DNA from: Novosphingobium decolorationis
GTDB lineage: Bacteria > Pseudomonadota > Alphaproteobacteria > Sphingomonadales > Sphingomonadaceae
Length of the DNA stretch: 64,000 nt
Direction of reading: 5' to 3'
Assembly (NCBI RefSeq): GCF_018417475.1
Contig: NZ_CP054856.1
Span: 62,001-126,000, forward strand
Part shown: piece by piece, positions 8,061-17,970 of the stretch
How positions within the stretch are numbered: the first letter of the stretch is position 1
How the letters are laid out: each line of letters opens with the position of its first letter
Notes under the pieces: generated by a model
Told to the model about the DNA's origin: nothing
The model's input: the letters and a program-made list of their open reading frames with translations, nothing else
Databases searched by the model: none
Program-made: the position numbers and the translations under genes

Positions 8061-8255
8061 TCAGCCCTTGGCGTCCGACGCATCGAATTCCTCCAGCCGA
8101 TCGGGCATGTCGAGTACCTTCATGGCCGCTGCTGAAATGGCCTCGGCCTTCGTCGGAAAGGCTTCTGCCGAACTGATCGACACGCCGTTCGAATAGGTAA
8201 CGGTTGCCTGGAAACCATTGCCTTTGGGCGTCGCGCTCAGTGTTACGTCCGCCAT
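8061..8255 (-). CDS. Small hypothetical protein (64 aa)
   Basis: MADVTLSATPKGNGFQATVT onward. The ATG at 8255 is preferred, nine bases after GGGAG; an ATG six bases upstream is possible but too close to the Shine-Dalgarno. Alternating beta strands are followed by a helix rich in Ala (FPTKAEAISAAAMKVL), reminiscent of small stress or DUF-type domains, but I recognise no family. It is convergent with the intron. Confidence 0.55.
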   Translation of the reverse strand: MADVTLSATPKGNGFQATVTYSNGVSISSAEAFPTKAEAISAAAMKVLDMPDRLEEFDASDAKG

Positions 8256-8501
8256 ATCCATGCTCCCGGTGGGATGTCCGCGCACCATTCTTCCTGCCGG
8301 CGGACTCGATCGATCTTTAACACAATCGGCAATCGAGCGGCATCGTCTTCATCCCTTGTTCTTGGGATTTCAAAACCGTCGATCCCGTGCAGGTCATGAC
8401 ACTGGGATCTAACCCTCTAAGCTGGGGACGGAAGAGCACACCGTACGCGACAAATCGCAAGCGGGAGGCGGTAAAAAAGATACTAAAGACAGCGTGTTGA
8501 T
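8256..8501. other. 246-bp intergenic region
   Basis: Between the small minus-strand gene and the left end of IS21 copy 1. No open frame with a start signal, no RNA gene and no repeat was recognised. Confidence 0.5.
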
Positions 8502-8606
8502 TGAGAACGGCGGAGCAATATTCGACCACGCTAGCGGCGGGATAGTCCTGCTGCGGGCGGCGTAAAAGTCGTCCACCTTGAAGCCTTTCTGCCAAGTCAG
8601 GGAGGT

Positions 8607-10110
8607 GTGGGGATCTACAGCGTGGAACTTTATCTTCAGGTCCGTTTGGCTTGCGCGGATGGCATGAGCCAGCGGGCGGCGGCGAAGCGTTTCAATGTGT
8701 CGCGCGACACGGTGCGCAAGATGCTGTCGTTTTCATCGCCACCGGGTTACCGGCGTCAATCTGTCCCGCAGCGTCCGAAGCTGGACGGGTTTGTGGCGAT
8801 CATTGATGGATGGCTTGAAGGGGACCGCTGCGTCCCGCGCAAACAGCGCCATACGGCGAAGCGGGTATTCGACCGCTTGCGCGCCGAGCATGGTTTCACC
8901 GGCGGCTATACGATCATCAAGGATTACATCCGCGAGCGTGAGCAACGCAGCCGGGAGATGTTCGTGCCGCTGGCCCACCCGGCGGGGGATGCGCAGGCCG
9001 ATTTCGGGGAAGCGCTGGTGGAGATCGGCGGGGTGCAGCAGAAGGCCTACTTCTTCGCACTCGATCTGCCGCACAGTGATGCCTGCTATGTGCGGGCCTA
9101 TCCGGCGGCGGTGGCGGAGGCCGGGTGGACGGACACGTTCATGCCTTCGCGTTCTTCGGCGCGGTGCCGCGCTCGATCGTCTATGACAACGATCGCTGCC
9201 TTGTGGCGAAGATCCTGCCAGACGGCACGCGTAAGCGTGCCACGCTGTTCAGCGCTTTCCTGTCGCATTACGTGATCCGCGACCGCTATGCCCGCCCGGG
9301 CAAGGGAACGAGAAAGGCAATGTGGAAGGGCTGGTTGGTTACTGCCGCCGCAATTTCATGGTGCCGATCCCGAAGTTCCCGACCTGGGAGGCCTTCAACC
9401 TATGGCTGGAGGAGCAATGCCGCAAGCGCCAGCAGGACAAGGTGCGCGGACAGAGCGAGACGATCGGTGAGCGCTTGCAACGCGATCTGGCAGCCATGCA
9501 GCCTCTGCCCGCTACACCCTTCGAGGCCTGCGATCAGACGAGCGGGCGGGTCTCCTCGCAATCCCGGTGCGCTACAGGACCAACGATTATTCGGTTCCGG
9601 TGGCTCGGGCCATCAGGAGGTCTGGATCAGGGCCTATGTCGATGAGGTGGTGGTCGGCTGCCGCAGCGAAGTCATCGCCCGTCATCCTCGTTGTTATGCC
9701 CGCGAGGAGGTTATCTTCGACCCGCTCCACTATCTCCCGCTGATCGAGCAGAAGATCAACGCATTCGACCGTGCCGCGCCTTTGCAGGGCTGGGATTTGC
9801 CCGAAGCGTTCACGACACTGCAGCGGTTGATGGAAGGCCGCATGCACAAGCATGGCAGGCGTGAATATGTACAGGTGCTGCGCCTGTTGGAAACGTTCAC
9901 CCTCGCCGATCTCCAGGCGGCGGTGGAACAGGCCATTGATCTTGGCGCCATCGGCTTCGATGCCGTCAAGCACCTCGCCCTGTGCCGGGTCGAACGCGTA
10001 CCGCCGGGCTGGACACGGACGTCTATCCCTTCCTGCCACGCACAACGGTCGAGAAGACCTTTGCCAGAGCCTATCTGAGCCTGCTCTCCGACCAGCAGGA
10101 GGCCGCATGA
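8607..10110 (+). pseudogene. istA: IS21 transposase IstA, several single-base deletions
   Basis: The protein starts MGIYSVELYLQVRLACADG from GTG 8607 with an HTH (residues ~20-45). It keeps the DDE-type integrase core (DAQADFGEALVEIGG, then FAFFGAVPRSIVYDN). The frame is lost near 9121, 9306, 9565, 9608 and 10005, each time by one missing base compared with copy 2 or with the family consensus. Rebuilt length is ~500 residues, normal for IstA. The stop overlaps istB (ATGA at 10107). The substitutions between copies are few; the lesions are almost all indels. Confidence 0.9.
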
Positions 10111-10874
10111 GCGATCAGACCCCGGAGCTTCTTCTCGCTCACAATCTCAAGGCACTCAAGCTGCCTACGTGCCTGCGAGAGCACCACAAGCTCGCCCGGC
10201 AATGTGCCGCTGAAGGCGTCGATCATATCCGCTTCCTCGCCCGCCTTGTCGAGATGGAGATGATCGACAGGGAGCGTCGTATGGTCGAGCGGCGCATCAA
10301 GGCCGCGCGCTTCCCCGCCGTCAAAAGCCTCGACAGCTTCGACTTCACCGTCATCCCCAGGCTCAACAAGATGCAGGTGCTCGAGATGGCGCGCTGCGAG
10401 TGGATCGAGCGGCGTGAGAACGCCATCGCTCTGGGGCCATCGGGCACCGGAAAGACGCACGTAGCGTTGGGGCTCGGACTGGCAGCATGCCAGAAAGGGC
10501 TGTCGGTGGGCTTCACCACTGCGGCGGCGCTGGTCAGCGAAATGATGGAGGCGCGCGACGAGCGGCGTCTCCTGCGCTTCCAGAAGCAGATGGTCGGATA
10601 CAAACTGCTCATCATCGACGAACTGGGCTTCGTACCGCTCTCCAAGACCGGCGCCGAACTGCTGTTCGAGCTGATCTCCCAGCGTTACGAACGCGGCTCC
10701 ACCTTGATCACCAGCAACCTGCCCTTCGACGAATGGACCGAAACCTTCGGATCCGAGCGTCTCACAGGCGCGCTCCTCGATCGCCTGACCCATCACGTCA
10801 GCATCCTCGAGATGAACGGCGAAAGCTATCGCCTCGCTCACAGCCGGGCCCGCAAGGCCAAAATCAGACCCTGA
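10107..10874 (+). CDS. istB: IS21 helper ATPase IstB
   Basis: A 255-residue AAA+ protein of the DnaC/IstB type. It has Walker A GPSGTGKTH (residues 110-118), Walker B LLIIDELGF (~165-173) and a sensor-type ITSNLPF (~200). IstB loads IstA and guides target choice. It is intact and essentially identical to copy 2 (255 residues, 32657-33424). The start is the ATG overlapping the istA stop, after CAGGAGG. Confidence 0.95.
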   Translation: MSDQTPELLLAHNLKALKLPTCLREHHKLARQCAAEGVDHIRFLARLVEMEMIDRERRMVERRIKAARFPAVKSLDSFDFTVIPRLNKMQVLEMARCEWIERRENAIALGPSGTGKTHVALGLGLAACQKGLSVGFTTAAALVSEMMEARDERRLLRFQKQMVGYKLLIIDELGFVPLSKTGAELLFELISQRYERGSTLITSNLPFDEWTETFGSERLTGALLDRLTHHVSILEMNGESYRLAHSRARKAKIRP

Positions 10875-10887
10875 AAAGCAAGCCAAT

Positions 10888-10936
10888 GCCGGGGGGAGTG
10901 GCCCTCGGGCTACGCCCTCACGCCACTCCCCCCGGC
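10888..10936. terminator. 15-bp GC stem-loop downstream of istB
   Basis: GCCGGGGGGAGTGGC at 10888-10902 pairs exactly with 10922-10936 around a 19-nt loop, 14 bases after the istB stop. The same structure lies in copy 2 at about 32595-32643. There is no T tract; it may block transcription through the element. Confidence 0.6.
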
Positions 10937-11221
10937 GTGTAACACGATGGCCTGGTTTTACGCCGCCCCATGGCCGACTTTTGCTCCGCCGTTGACATTC
11001 CTCAATGTGCTTCAGTCGCAATTGCCGACACTTGACGTTCCGGCGATGCCCAACCTCGCATTCTCAGCCTGACGGTCCTTATTTTGCCGCCATACCTAAA
11101 ACAGGTCGATAATTGTTAATGCGCTGCGCCGCCTAGAAACCCAATTCCCTGACAGGCGTTCGCATAGGGCTGGGTGGGACACCAAGAGATCGCCCGGGCT
11201 TTCGGCAATCAGGAGCTTATC

Positions 11222-13393
11222 ATGGCCAAATCACCCCGCACGTCCAAGACCAAGTCTAGTCCACCTAAAGACACCAATATAGCTGCGGCCGGGCCGACTC
11301 TATCAGAGAGTTTCGCTGAACCGCAGGGCGACGGCGGTGAAACGCGCCAGGTAGCTGGAGGGGATGTTGCCGTACTGACGACCTCGCAGGGAGTCCCAGT
11401 TAGCGACGATCAGAACAGCCTCAAACAGGGCGCGCGCGGCCCCGCACTGCTGGAAGACTTCCATTTCCGCGAAAAGATGTTTCACTTTGACCATGAACGC
11501 ATTCCCGAGCGCGTGGTGCATGCCCGGGGTTATGGCGCGCACGGCTATTTCGAGCTAACCGAGAGCCTTGGCGACATCACACGTGCCGATATCTTCCAGC
11601 GCGTCGGCGAAAAGACAGAAGCCTTTGTGCGCTTCTCCACGGTAGCCGGATCGAAGGGTTCCGCCGATCTTGCTCGTGACGTGCGCGGTTTCGCGGTTAA
11701 ACTTTATACCAAGGAGGGCAACTGGGATCTTGTCGGCAACAACATCCCGGTTTTCTTCATCCAGGACGCGATGAAGTTCCCCGACCTCATCCATGCCGCG
11801 AAGCCTGAGCCCGACCGCGCCTTCCCGCAGGCGCAGACCGCCCACGACAATTTCTGGGACTTCATCAGCCTCAGTCCCGAATCCATGCATATGGTAATGT
11901 GGATCATGTCCGATAGGACGATTCCGCGCTCGTTTCGCTTTATGGAAGGCTTTGGCGTCCACACCTTCCGGCTGGTAGACGCAGACGGCAAATCGACCTT
12001 CGTCAAGTTTCATTGGAAGCCTAAGCTAGGCCTGCAGTCGGTCGCCTGGAACGAGGCGGTCAAGATCAACGGCGCCGATCCCGACTTTCACCGCCGCGAC
12101 CTATGGGCGGCAATCGAAGCTGGCGACTTTCCCGAATGGGAATTGGGCGTGCAACTTTTCGACCAGGAATTCGCGGACAAATTCGATTTCGATGTTCTCG
12201 ACGCAACCAAGATAATCCCGGAGGAACTCGTTCCAGTCCGCATCGTGGGTCGGCTGGTGCTCGATCGGCTGGTTGACAACTTCTTCGCGGAAACCGAGCA
12301 GGTCGCCTTCTGCACACAGAATGTCGTTCCCGGTATCGACTTTACCAACGACCCACTGCTCCAAGGACGCAATTTTTCGTACCTCGATACCCAGCTTAAG
12401 CGCCTCGGATCACCCAATTTCACGCACATTCCGATCAACGCGCCGCGCTGTCCCTTCGCGCACTTCCAGCAGGATGGACACATGGCCATGCGCAATCCAG
12501 TCGGTCGCGCCAACTATGAGCCGAACAGTTGGGGGCCGTCGCAAGGCGGGCCCCGCGAAGACCCCACGCGTGGCTTCCGCAGCTTCGAGGAGGCGCCCGA
12601 TGGCGACAAGCTGCGCATACGGCCTGAAAGCTTCGCTGACCATTACAGTCAGGCCCGCCAATTCTATATGAGTCAGACACCAATCGAGCGGAAGCATATT
12701 GGCGATGCACTGGTGTTCGAGCTCTCCAAGGTCGAACGCCCTGACATCCGGTCACGGATGGTTTCCCACCTCAGGAATATAGATGAAAATCTTGCCGCTA
12801 CCGTTGCCAAGGGGCTGGGCCTTGAGATGCCCAAGCCGGCGCAGGCGGCGCGCCCCACAATGGAGGATCTGGCGCCGTCCGATGCGCTCAGCATCGTGAA
12901 AAACGGGCCGCAGAGTTTTGCCGGTCGCAAGCTGGGCGTCCTCATTACCGATGGCGCCGACGCGGACCTTGTCAACGCGCTCGTCGCAGCGGTGGAAAGC
13001 GCCGATGCGATGTGCGAGATCATTGCGCCCAAAATCGGCGGCGCAACCCTTTCGGACGGGACGCATTTGGAGGCGCAGCAGAAGATCGACGGTGGACCAT
13101 CTGTCCTTTATGATGCCGTCGCCGTGATGGCATCAGATGACGGCGCACAGATGCTGGCCATGGACGCGGCGGCGAAGGATTTCGTGACCGACGCCTTTGC
13201 ACATTGCAAATTCATCGGCCTTTCGAAAGAAACCCGGCCGTTGCTGGTCAAGGCGGGTCTAGCAGATGATCTCGACAATGGCTGCCTCCCACTTAAGAAC
13301 AAGGCCGACGCCAAAAGGTTCGTGGAGGCGCTGGCGCCGCTCCGCTTCTGGGATCGCGAGCCCACGGTCGATCTCGACGCACTTCCCGAATAA
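11222..13393 (+). CDS. katE: Large-subunit catalase (HPII/KatE type)
   Basis: A 723-residue clade-2 catalase that removes hydrogen peroxide in the cytoplasm. The start ATG 11222 follows AGGAG by six bases. A ~70-residue hydrophilic N-terminal arm precedes the core. The core has the distal His in [13 protein letters not shown] (His100), the [13 protein letters not shown] asparagine (~173), [10 protein letters not shown] and the proximal haem-ligand region [12 protein letters not shown] (~390). Residues ~580-720 form the flavodoxin-like C-terminal domain ([11 protein letters not shown]) seen only in large catalases. The gene is 224 bases from IS21 copy 1 and heads a two-gene unit. It may have been acquired with the island. 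Confidence 0.96.
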   Translation: MAKSPRTSKTKSSPPKDTNIAAAGPTLSESFAEPQGDGGETRQVAGGDVAVLTTSQGVPVSDDQNSLKQGARGPALLEDFHFREKMFHFDHERIPERVVHARGYGAHGYFELTESLGDITRADIFQRVGEKTEAFVRFSTVAGSKGSADLARDVRGFAVKLYTKEGNWDLVGNNIPVFFIQDAMKFPDLIHAAKPEPDRAFPQAQTAHDNFWDFISLSPESMHMVMWIMSDRTIPRSFRFMEGFGVHTFRLVDADGKSTFVKFHWKPKLGLQSVAWNEAVKINGADPDFHRRDLWAAIEAGDFPEWELGVQLFDQEFADKFDFDVLDATKIIPEELVPVRIVGRLVLDRLVDNFFAETEQVAFCTQNVVPGIDFTNDPLLQGRNFSYLDTQLKRLGSPNFTHIPINAPRCPFAHFQQDGHMAMRNPVGRANYEPNSWGPSQGGPREDPTRGFRSFEEAPDGDKLRIRPESFADHYSQARQFYMSQTPIERKHIGDALVFELSKVERPDIRSRMVSHLRNIDENLAATVAKGLGLEMPKPAQAARPTMEDLAPSDALSIVKNGPQSFAGRKLGVLITDGADADLVNALVAAVESADAMCEIIAPKIGGATLSDGTHLEAQQKIDGGPSVLYDAVAVMASDDGAQMLAMDAAAKDFVTDAFAHCKFIGLSKETRPLLVKAGLADDLDNGCLPLKNKADAKRFVEALAPLRFWDREPTVDLDALPE

Positions 13394-13408
13394 TTGGAGG
13401 GACGGACA

Positions 13409-13603
13409 ATGAACGACAGGAAAGACAACGGAAACGGCCAGGGTCGCGGGCCACTCGGCGATGCCCGGCCCGAACATCAGGACGAAGCGCCAACCGCCGG
13501 TGGCCAATCGCCCGAGCCCTTGGAGAAAAGGCCGTCGGTGGGATCAGTACGGCCGCAGGATTATCCGGCAGAAGACCGGGCGAAAGGCGATCCGGGCGCA
13601 TAA
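13409..13603 (+). CDS. Small hydrophilic protein in the katE operon (64 aa)
   Basis: Begins MNDRKDNGNGQGRGPLGDAR at ATG 13409, eight bases after GGAGG and 15 bases after the katE stop. It is rich in Gly, Pro, Asp, Glu and Arg with no hydrophobic core, so it is predicted to be disordered. No family is recognised. Its position and strong ribosome-binding site suggest it is co-expressed with catalase and may be a stress-related disordered protein (inference). Confidence 0.6.
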   Translation: MNDRKDNGNGQGRGPLGDARPEHQDEAPTAGGQSPEPLEKRPSVGSVRPQDYPAEDRAKGDPGA

Positions 13604-13616
13604 CTGGCCGGTGCGG

Positions 13617-13985
13617 TCAGGCTAGCCACCAGATCGCGCCGCCTAGGCTTGCAGTTGCACTGGCAAGCGACCAAGCGAGTAACCGGACGCGGACGGGTTT
13701 GAGTGCAGCGACGCGGTGCGGCTCGAGTTGAGCGATGCGATGGCATGCCCGTTGCTCAGCGGAAACGAATACGAAGATCGCGATCAGAAGGAAAGCGGTC
13801 GCGATCGCTTTGGCCACCCAGGTTGGATCTAGCATCCGGAACAGAGCGTTGAACCCGAGTCCGATGCCGACTGACGCCATGCCGGTGCGCATCCAACTAG
13901 CAAAACTGCGCTCGTGCGCGAGCACCGTCCGGTCTTCTGCAAGATCGGTCCGGTTCTCGGCCAGTTCGTCGCGTTCCTGGCTCAC
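13617..13985 (-). CDS. DUF202 (YidH-type) inner-membrane protein
   Basis: A 122-residue protein with the DUF202 N-terminal signature RTVLAHERSFASWMRTGMA (residues ~20-37). Three hydrophobic segments follow at ~38-55, ~60-78 and ~100-120. The family is of unknown function and common in bacteria. Its ATG overlaps the stop of the DUF421 gene upstream (ATGA), so the two are translated together. It is convergent with the katE unit, whose stop is 13 bases away. Confidence 0.85.
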   Translation of the reverse strand: MSQERDELAENRTDLAEDRTVLAHERSFASWMRTGMASVGIGLGFNALFRMLDPTWVAKAIATAFLLIAIFVFVSAEQRACHRIAQLEPHRVAALKPVRVRLLAWSLASATASLGGAIWWLA

Positions 13986-14494
13986 GGCTGATTTCTCGTT
14001 GCGGGCAAGGCTTCGCGTGATCCCGCATCTTCTGCGGACACCACGCTGAGGCTCCCATCTGTTTCGAGCACCACGGCAGCGGCCAGCGCGAAGTCACCGA
14101 GACCCGCGCCGCGCAAAGCTGCCTTCATCTCATCGTGCGTAACCCGTTCGCGCCTCAACGCAGCATCGTCGATCCTCCCATCGAGAAGCAAGACCGTAGG
14201 TTCAGCCTTGGCCAAACTCTCGACAAACGCCGAGCGAACCGAGAGACCCGCGATCGCATATTGCAGGGCGACCAGCGAAAGAAGCGCAAGCAAGCCCTCG
14301 ACCAACGACACATCCTTACTAAGAAGGATCGTCGCCAAGGTCGACCCAAGTGCGACCGTTACGACGAGATCGAAGGCATTCATTTTTGCGAGCGTTCGCT
14401 TGCCGCTGATACGCAAAATGGCGATCAATGCGGGATAGGCTAGCACGCTCAGAACGAGCACGCGTACAAGATTGGAGACGTCGTCGAAAATCAT
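13982..14494 (-). CDS. DUF421 (YetF-type) membrane protein
   Basis: A 170-residue protein. N-terminal membrane helices (residues ~10-30 and ~48-85) carry the family motif LRISGKRTLAKMNAFDLVVT. The soluble C-terminal half has EPTVLLLDGRIDDAALRRER and a DEMKAALRGAG helix. YetF proteins affect spore and envelope stress traits in Bacillus; the role here is unknown. The start at 14494 is the first plausible Met; no good Shine-Dalgarno is seen. It is first in a two-gene unit with DUF202 and faces the Crp/Fnr gene across 269 bases. Confidence 0.82.
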   Translation of the reverse strand: MIFDDVSNLVRVLVLSVLAYPALIAILRISGKRTLAKMNAFDLVVTVALGSTLATILLSKDVSLVEGLLALLSLVALQYAIAGLSVRSAFVESLAKAEPTVLLLDGRIDDAALRRERVTHDEMKAALRGAGLGDFALAAAVVLETDGSLSVVSAEDAGSREALPATRNQP

Positions 14495-14763
14495 GCGTGG
14501 GGGAAGCTTTCTACTCGCCCTATCGCTGTTCGAAGGCCCGGCCCTTGGTGCGACGGGGCAGGATTTCGTCTTATCAATCCGGGTTTCTCGAGCAATCAGG
14601 CTAGCTGGCCGACCTTCCATGCCGCAAGAGCGGCAAATGGAGTTAGCACCGAAATTCAAATTGATCATTGTTACTCTGCACATTTGTCAGCCCATTTGAG
14701 GGATCACCGGACCGTCTCATGTGTTGAAAGCAGGCACAGATATATTGGAAAAATCAGCAACCC
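14495..14763. promoter_or_regulatory. Divergent intergenic region (DUF421 / Crp-Fnr)
   Basis: 269 bases that must hold promoters in both directions. No clear Crp-type palindrome or GGAAC-type ECF motif was found by eye. Confidence 0.35.
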
Positions 14764-15480
14764 ATGTTCACCGACCGTTTCCTCGTCAATCGTAGCGGAG
14801 TTGCACTTACGGCGGAGGAACGCGCCCTTCTGGAATCGGCGATCAGCGAGGTCCGCACACTTGAGCCGCGCACGACTTTGGTCCGAGCTGGCGAGGTGAT
14901 TGGGATCAGTACTCTACTCGTAGAGGGCATGATGTCGCGCTACATCGATGACCATAAAGGCCTACGCCAGCTAGTCGCGGTTCATGTCGCAGGTGAATTC
15001 GTCGATCTTCACGCCTATCCGATGCATCGCCTCGACCACAGCATCGGCACGCTGACGGCGGCGACCGTCGCGATTATACCTCATGACGCATTGCAGCAAA
15101 TCCTTGCGGGGCGTGAAGAATTCGCCCGTAAGCTCTGGTTTTCGACGCTCCTTGACGCTGCGCTGCACCGCGCATGGCTGTTCCGGGTAGGACGACTCGA
15201 TGCCGTCGGCCGCGTTGCGCATTTTCTCTGTGAGACCAATGCGCGGCTACTGGCGGTTGGTCTTAGCGATGGACGCCGTTTCGCGCTTGGCCTCACGCAG
15301 ACAGACATTGCCGAGGTCTGCGGTCTCACGACGGTGCATACAAATCGCGCGATCCGGCAACTGCGCGAAGCTGGATTATGTGTACTCAAATCCTCGCTGG
15401 TCGAGATAACCGATGCCTCCGGGCTCGCCAAACGAGGCGATTTTGATCCTGACTATCTCTATCTCGACCCACTCCGATGA
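14764..15480 (+). CDS. Crp/Fnr-family transcriptional regulator
   Basis: A 238-residue protein with a cyclic-nucleotide-like beta barrel (residues ~20-120; REGEVIG-like RAGEVIGISTLLVEGMMSR) and a C-terminal winged helix. The recognition region is LTQTDIAEVCGLTTVHTNRAIRQLR (~176-200; longer than shown in any single motif). It lacks the N-terminal Cys cluster of Fnr and the usual cAMP-contact residues are not obvious, so it is neither a typical Fnr nor a clear Crp. It is followed 13 bases later by a small gene, and may control the neighbouring stress genes (inference). Confidence 0.88.
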   Translation: MFTDRFLVNRSGVALTAEERALLESAISEVRTLEPRTTLVRAGEVIGISTLLVEGMMSRYIDDHKGLRQLVAVHVAGEFVDLHAYPMHRLDHSIGTLTAATVAIIPHDALQQILAGREEFARKLWFSTLLDAALHRAWLFRVGRLDAVGRVAHFLCETNARLLAVGLSDGRRFALGLTQTDIAEVCGLTTVHTNRAIRQLREAGLCVLKSSLVEITDASGLAKRGDFDPDYLYLDPLR

Positions 15481-15493
15481 AAGGATGCCAGCC

Positions 15494-15679
15494 ATGTCCG
15501 ACACCCGTACTACCCAGCCGTTTGTCAGTCCGGGCGTCGCCAGTGCTGAAGAGGGACATGTCGTGCTGGACGGGCCTGACGGCATCGCAATCACGCTGAC
15601 TATCGAGGCCGCCAGGCAAACTGGAGAAAGCCTCATCGCGGCCGCAAACGCGGCCGCACAGCAAAAATCCGATCTGTGA
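15494..15679 (+). CDS. Small hypothetical protein downstream of Crp/Fnr gene (61 aa)
   Basis: Starts MSDTRTTQPFVSPGVASAEE at ATG 15494 after AAAGGA. Residues 20-45 (EGHVVLDGPDGIAITLTIEA) form a predicted beta hairpin and the end is an Ala-rich helix. No named family. It probably forms an operon with the regulator because only 13 bases separate them. It is convergent with the sensor kinase gene. Confidence 0.6.
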   Translation: MSDTRTTQPFVSPGVASAEEGHVVLDGPDGIAITLTIEAARQTGESLIAAANAAAQQKSDL

Positions 15680-15715
15680 TAGAAAGTGCCTGGAATACCT
15701 ATGGCGCCCCGTTTC

Positions 15716-16780
15716 TTAGACCAGGTCTGCAAGTGGCGCGCGCATGTCCAGTTTAAATCCGTTGGCCTCGAACCGGCGATCGACGATGCCGCGGCGGCCG
15801 AGCCCGATGTCTATAAGCCGTGAGCCGAAACCGTTGCATGTCGGTGCTGTAACTGGCGGGCCGCCACTTTCGTGCCAGCTTAGCTGGAGTGTATCTCCCC
15901 TTACATTCCAGGATACGAGAACCTTCCCTGACGGGGCCGATAAGGCCCCGTATTTGACCGCGTTGGTCGCGAGTTCGTGGATCATCAATGATAGCGCCAC
16001 GGCGGAACGATGGTTGATTTCTAGGCTAGGTCCCTCGGACCGGACTTGGCCGAGCGCGTCGTGGGGCTCGATTGAGGCTTGGATCACTTGCTCGAGCGAA
16101 GCCGCCAACCAGTCCGCCTGAAGCAAAATGTCGTGTGCGTGCCCCAGTGCGCCAATCCTGGCATTGAACGCGTCCATTGCCTTCTGCTCCGTAGCGTCCC
16201 GCAGGGTTTGCGACGCAATCGCCTGCACCAGGGACAGCGTATTCTTCAGTCGATGACCAAGCTCCTGATTGACCAGAGCCAGTTCCTCCTGGGCGCGGAT
16301 TTTCGGGGTTGTCTCGACAACCGTATCGAGCATTCCAGCAACAGTGCCGTCGGCAAGCCGCAAGGGGCTATAGCAGAAGGTGAACCATACCCGCTCCTCT
16401 GAGCCCGATCGGTTAATCGTCAGCGGGAAGTCCTCAATATACGTAGGCTCTCCGGCATACGCACGTTCAAGAATTGGACCGATCGTCTCCCATACTTCCG
16501 CCCAGATGTCCGCGAAAGACCGGCCCAGCGCGGTAGACTTCTTTCCGAGGATCGGCAGAAAGGCATCGTTGTGGATGGTGGTGAACTCTGGACCCCAAAC
16601 AATCGCCTTGGGAAAGCTGGAATCAAGCATTTGGCCGACGGCTATGTTGAGCTCGGAAGGCCATTGTTCACGCGGGCCCAGCGGTGTCTTCGACCAGTCA
16701 AAAGCGGCGACGCGCTCGCGCATGCAGTCCGCCTCCGTCACATCCGCCTGGTCCTTCACATTTTCGCAATCACCGGACAT
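15716..16780 (-). CDS. HWE-family sensor histidine kinase with PAS domain
   Basis: A 354-residue soluble kinase. It has a PAS-like sensor (residues ~25-155, with DWSKTPLGPREQWP and IVWGPEFTTIHNDAFLPILG), then the phosphoacceptor in ELGHRLKNTLSLVQAIASQ (~170-190). The HWE ATPase follows with HELATNAVKYGALS (~268) and GFGSRLIDIGLG (~320). Kinases of this class feed the PhyR/EcfG general stress response or light/redox signalling in alphaproteobacteria. No response regulator lies beside it. No membrane segment, so it is cytoplasmic. Confidence 0.92.
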   Translation of the reverse strand: MSGDCENVKDQADVTEADCMRERVAAFDWSKTPLGPREQWPSELNIAVGQMLDSSFPKAIVWGPEFTTIHNDAFLPILGKKSTALGRSFADIWAEVWETIGPILERAYAGEPTYIEDFPLTINRSGSEERVWFTFCYSPLRLADGTVAGMLDTVVETTPKIRAQEELALVNQELGHRLKNTLSLVQAIASQTLRDATEQKAMDAFNARIGALGHAHDILLQADWLAASLEQVIQASIEPHDALGQVRSEGPSLEINHRSAVALSLMIHELATNAVKYGALSAPSGKVLVSWNVRGDTLQLSWHESGGPPVTAPTCNGFGSRLIDIGLGRRGIVDRRFEANGFKLDMRAPLADLV

Positions 16781-17038
16781 GATGGCTTTCTTCCCCCCAC
16801 TTAATAATGGCGTCTTCGTTTCGCTTCGGTCGCCGCTACTTACCGTAGGGCGACACTTCTCTCGATCATAATGTGCAAGACTGTGGCAGTTGGAGGCAAT
16901 CGGAACCGACTGTAATGCTCAAAATGACCGACGCGCAAGGATCGCAACAGTTGTCCTAACTTTTATTAACACAGCTGATCGAGATTCCACAGAAACTGAG
17001 GGCAACAGCTTTCGAGGTCAATCGATCGTCAAACGAAG
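16781..17038. other. 258-bp intergenic region
   Basis: Lies between the kinase start and the end of the seven-gene operon. AT-richer near 16,960 (ACTTTTATTAACACAG). It should hold the kinase promoter; no gene or clear terminator was found. Confidence 0.4.
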
Positions 17039-17968
17039 TCAGCGTTGCTTGGCACGAGAACGGCAATGGCCGCTGCGGTTGGTTCCTTGTGTGACCGCCC
17101 GGCGTTCCGAAGCCAACATTGGCGGAGAGGTCTTCGGCCAGGTCGAGAGCGTCGCGGCGCGTTCGTCAGCGGTAGGCTGCCGCAAAACGACCGGTGCGCC
17201 GTCTTGCCAGTCGATGAGCCCCATTGCCTCGAACCGATCAAGCCATCCGCGCATCGGCCACTCCCGCCAGCGTGCTTCAAAGCGCTGTGCATTGGCAACG
17301 ATGTCCTCAAGATGCTGGATCGGAGGATCATGACTGTCATGGTATTGATGGCAGGCGATCGCGCCGCCGACGAACAGCAGCGGCAATCCCATGGCCCGGG
17401 CGCGATAGCCGAAATCGGTATCCTCGGCGCCGTAACCGGTGAACGCCTCGTCGAACCCGCCCAGCGCCTCGAATCGTGCGCGGCGGATCGCGAAGGCGAG
17501 CGACCAGAACAGGCCGGCATCGGGCTCTTCGCGCAGGCCGTCCACCGGGAAGTCTCGCACAGGGTGCGGGGCGCCGGTCGCGAGCAATTCTTTCTCTTCC
17601 CAACCTGTCCGCGCATCGCCGGGCCCGAGATAGCGGACGTCCGCACAGAGCAGCGCATCATGCGCGTCAAGCGTCGTCGAGAGACGTCCCGGGCAGTCGC
17701 GCATGGCGATGCAGTCGACGTCGAGGAACAGCAATTGATCGCCACGCGCGACTGCACCCGCGCGATTGCGCGCGGCAGCGAGGGGCAGGCCGATCGTTTC
17801 GAACCGTTCGACCCGGATCGGAAAGGCCGCCGTGGGTCGATCGACCGGCGTGTCGCTCATGTCAACGACGACGAGTTCGTCGGGTTGGCGCACGCTGCGG
17901 CGCAGGCCTTCGACAAGCTGCGCGAGATGCGCCTCGCGATTGCGGACGATGGTGAGCACCGAGAGCAT
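17039..17968 (-). CDS. GT2-type glycosyltransferase (gene 7 of operon)
   Basis: A 309-residue GT-A enzyme. It starts MLSVLTIVRNREAHLAQLVE, has LPLAAARNRA (nucleotide-sugar fold) and the metal-binding DVD (residues 83-85). The acceptor region GGFDEAFTGYGAEDTDFGYR (~172-191) is typical of the galactosyltransferase-like subgroup. Soluble, no membrane helix. The start is two bases after the methyltransferase stop. It is the last gene of the operon; its donor and acceptor sugars are unknown. The C-terminal ~40 residues are basic and poorly conserved in look. Confidence 0.88.
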   Translation of the reverse strand: MLSVLTIVRNREAHLAQLVEGLRRSVRQPDELVVVDMSDTPVDRPTAAFPIRVERFETIGLPLAAARNRAGAVARGDQLLFLDVDCIAMRDCPGRLSTTLDAHDALLCADVRYLGPGDARTGWEEKELLATGAPHPVRDFPVDGLREEPDAGLFWSLAFAIRRARFEALGGFDEAFTGYGAEDTDFGYRARAMGLPLLFVGGAIACHQYHDSHDPPIQHLEDIVANAQRFEARWREWPMRGWLDRFEAMGLIDWQDGAPVVLRQPTADERAATLSTWPKTSPPMLASERRAVTQGTNRSGHCRSRAKQR

Positions 17969-17970
17969 GG

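Larger units (their letters stand above)
8502..10997 (+). mobile_element. IS21-family element, copy 1 (2496 bp)
   Basis: The left end reads TGAGAACGGCGGAGCAA and the right end, inward, TGTCAACGGCGGAGCAA. These edges were fixed by comparing with the inverted copy at 32534-35029, where identity stops at the same bases. The element carries istA and istB. No matching target duplication flanks it. Copy 2 has exactly the same length although eight single-base gaps separate the two. Confidence 0.93.

Noticed and set aside
8317..8595. A 92-residue minus-strand frame upstream of istA
   Set aside because: It runs across the IS21 end and has no start signal or recognisable domain.
10998..11221. EcfG-type promoter upstream of katE
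   Set aside because: I looked for GGAAC with a CGTT-like -10 and found none in this interval.
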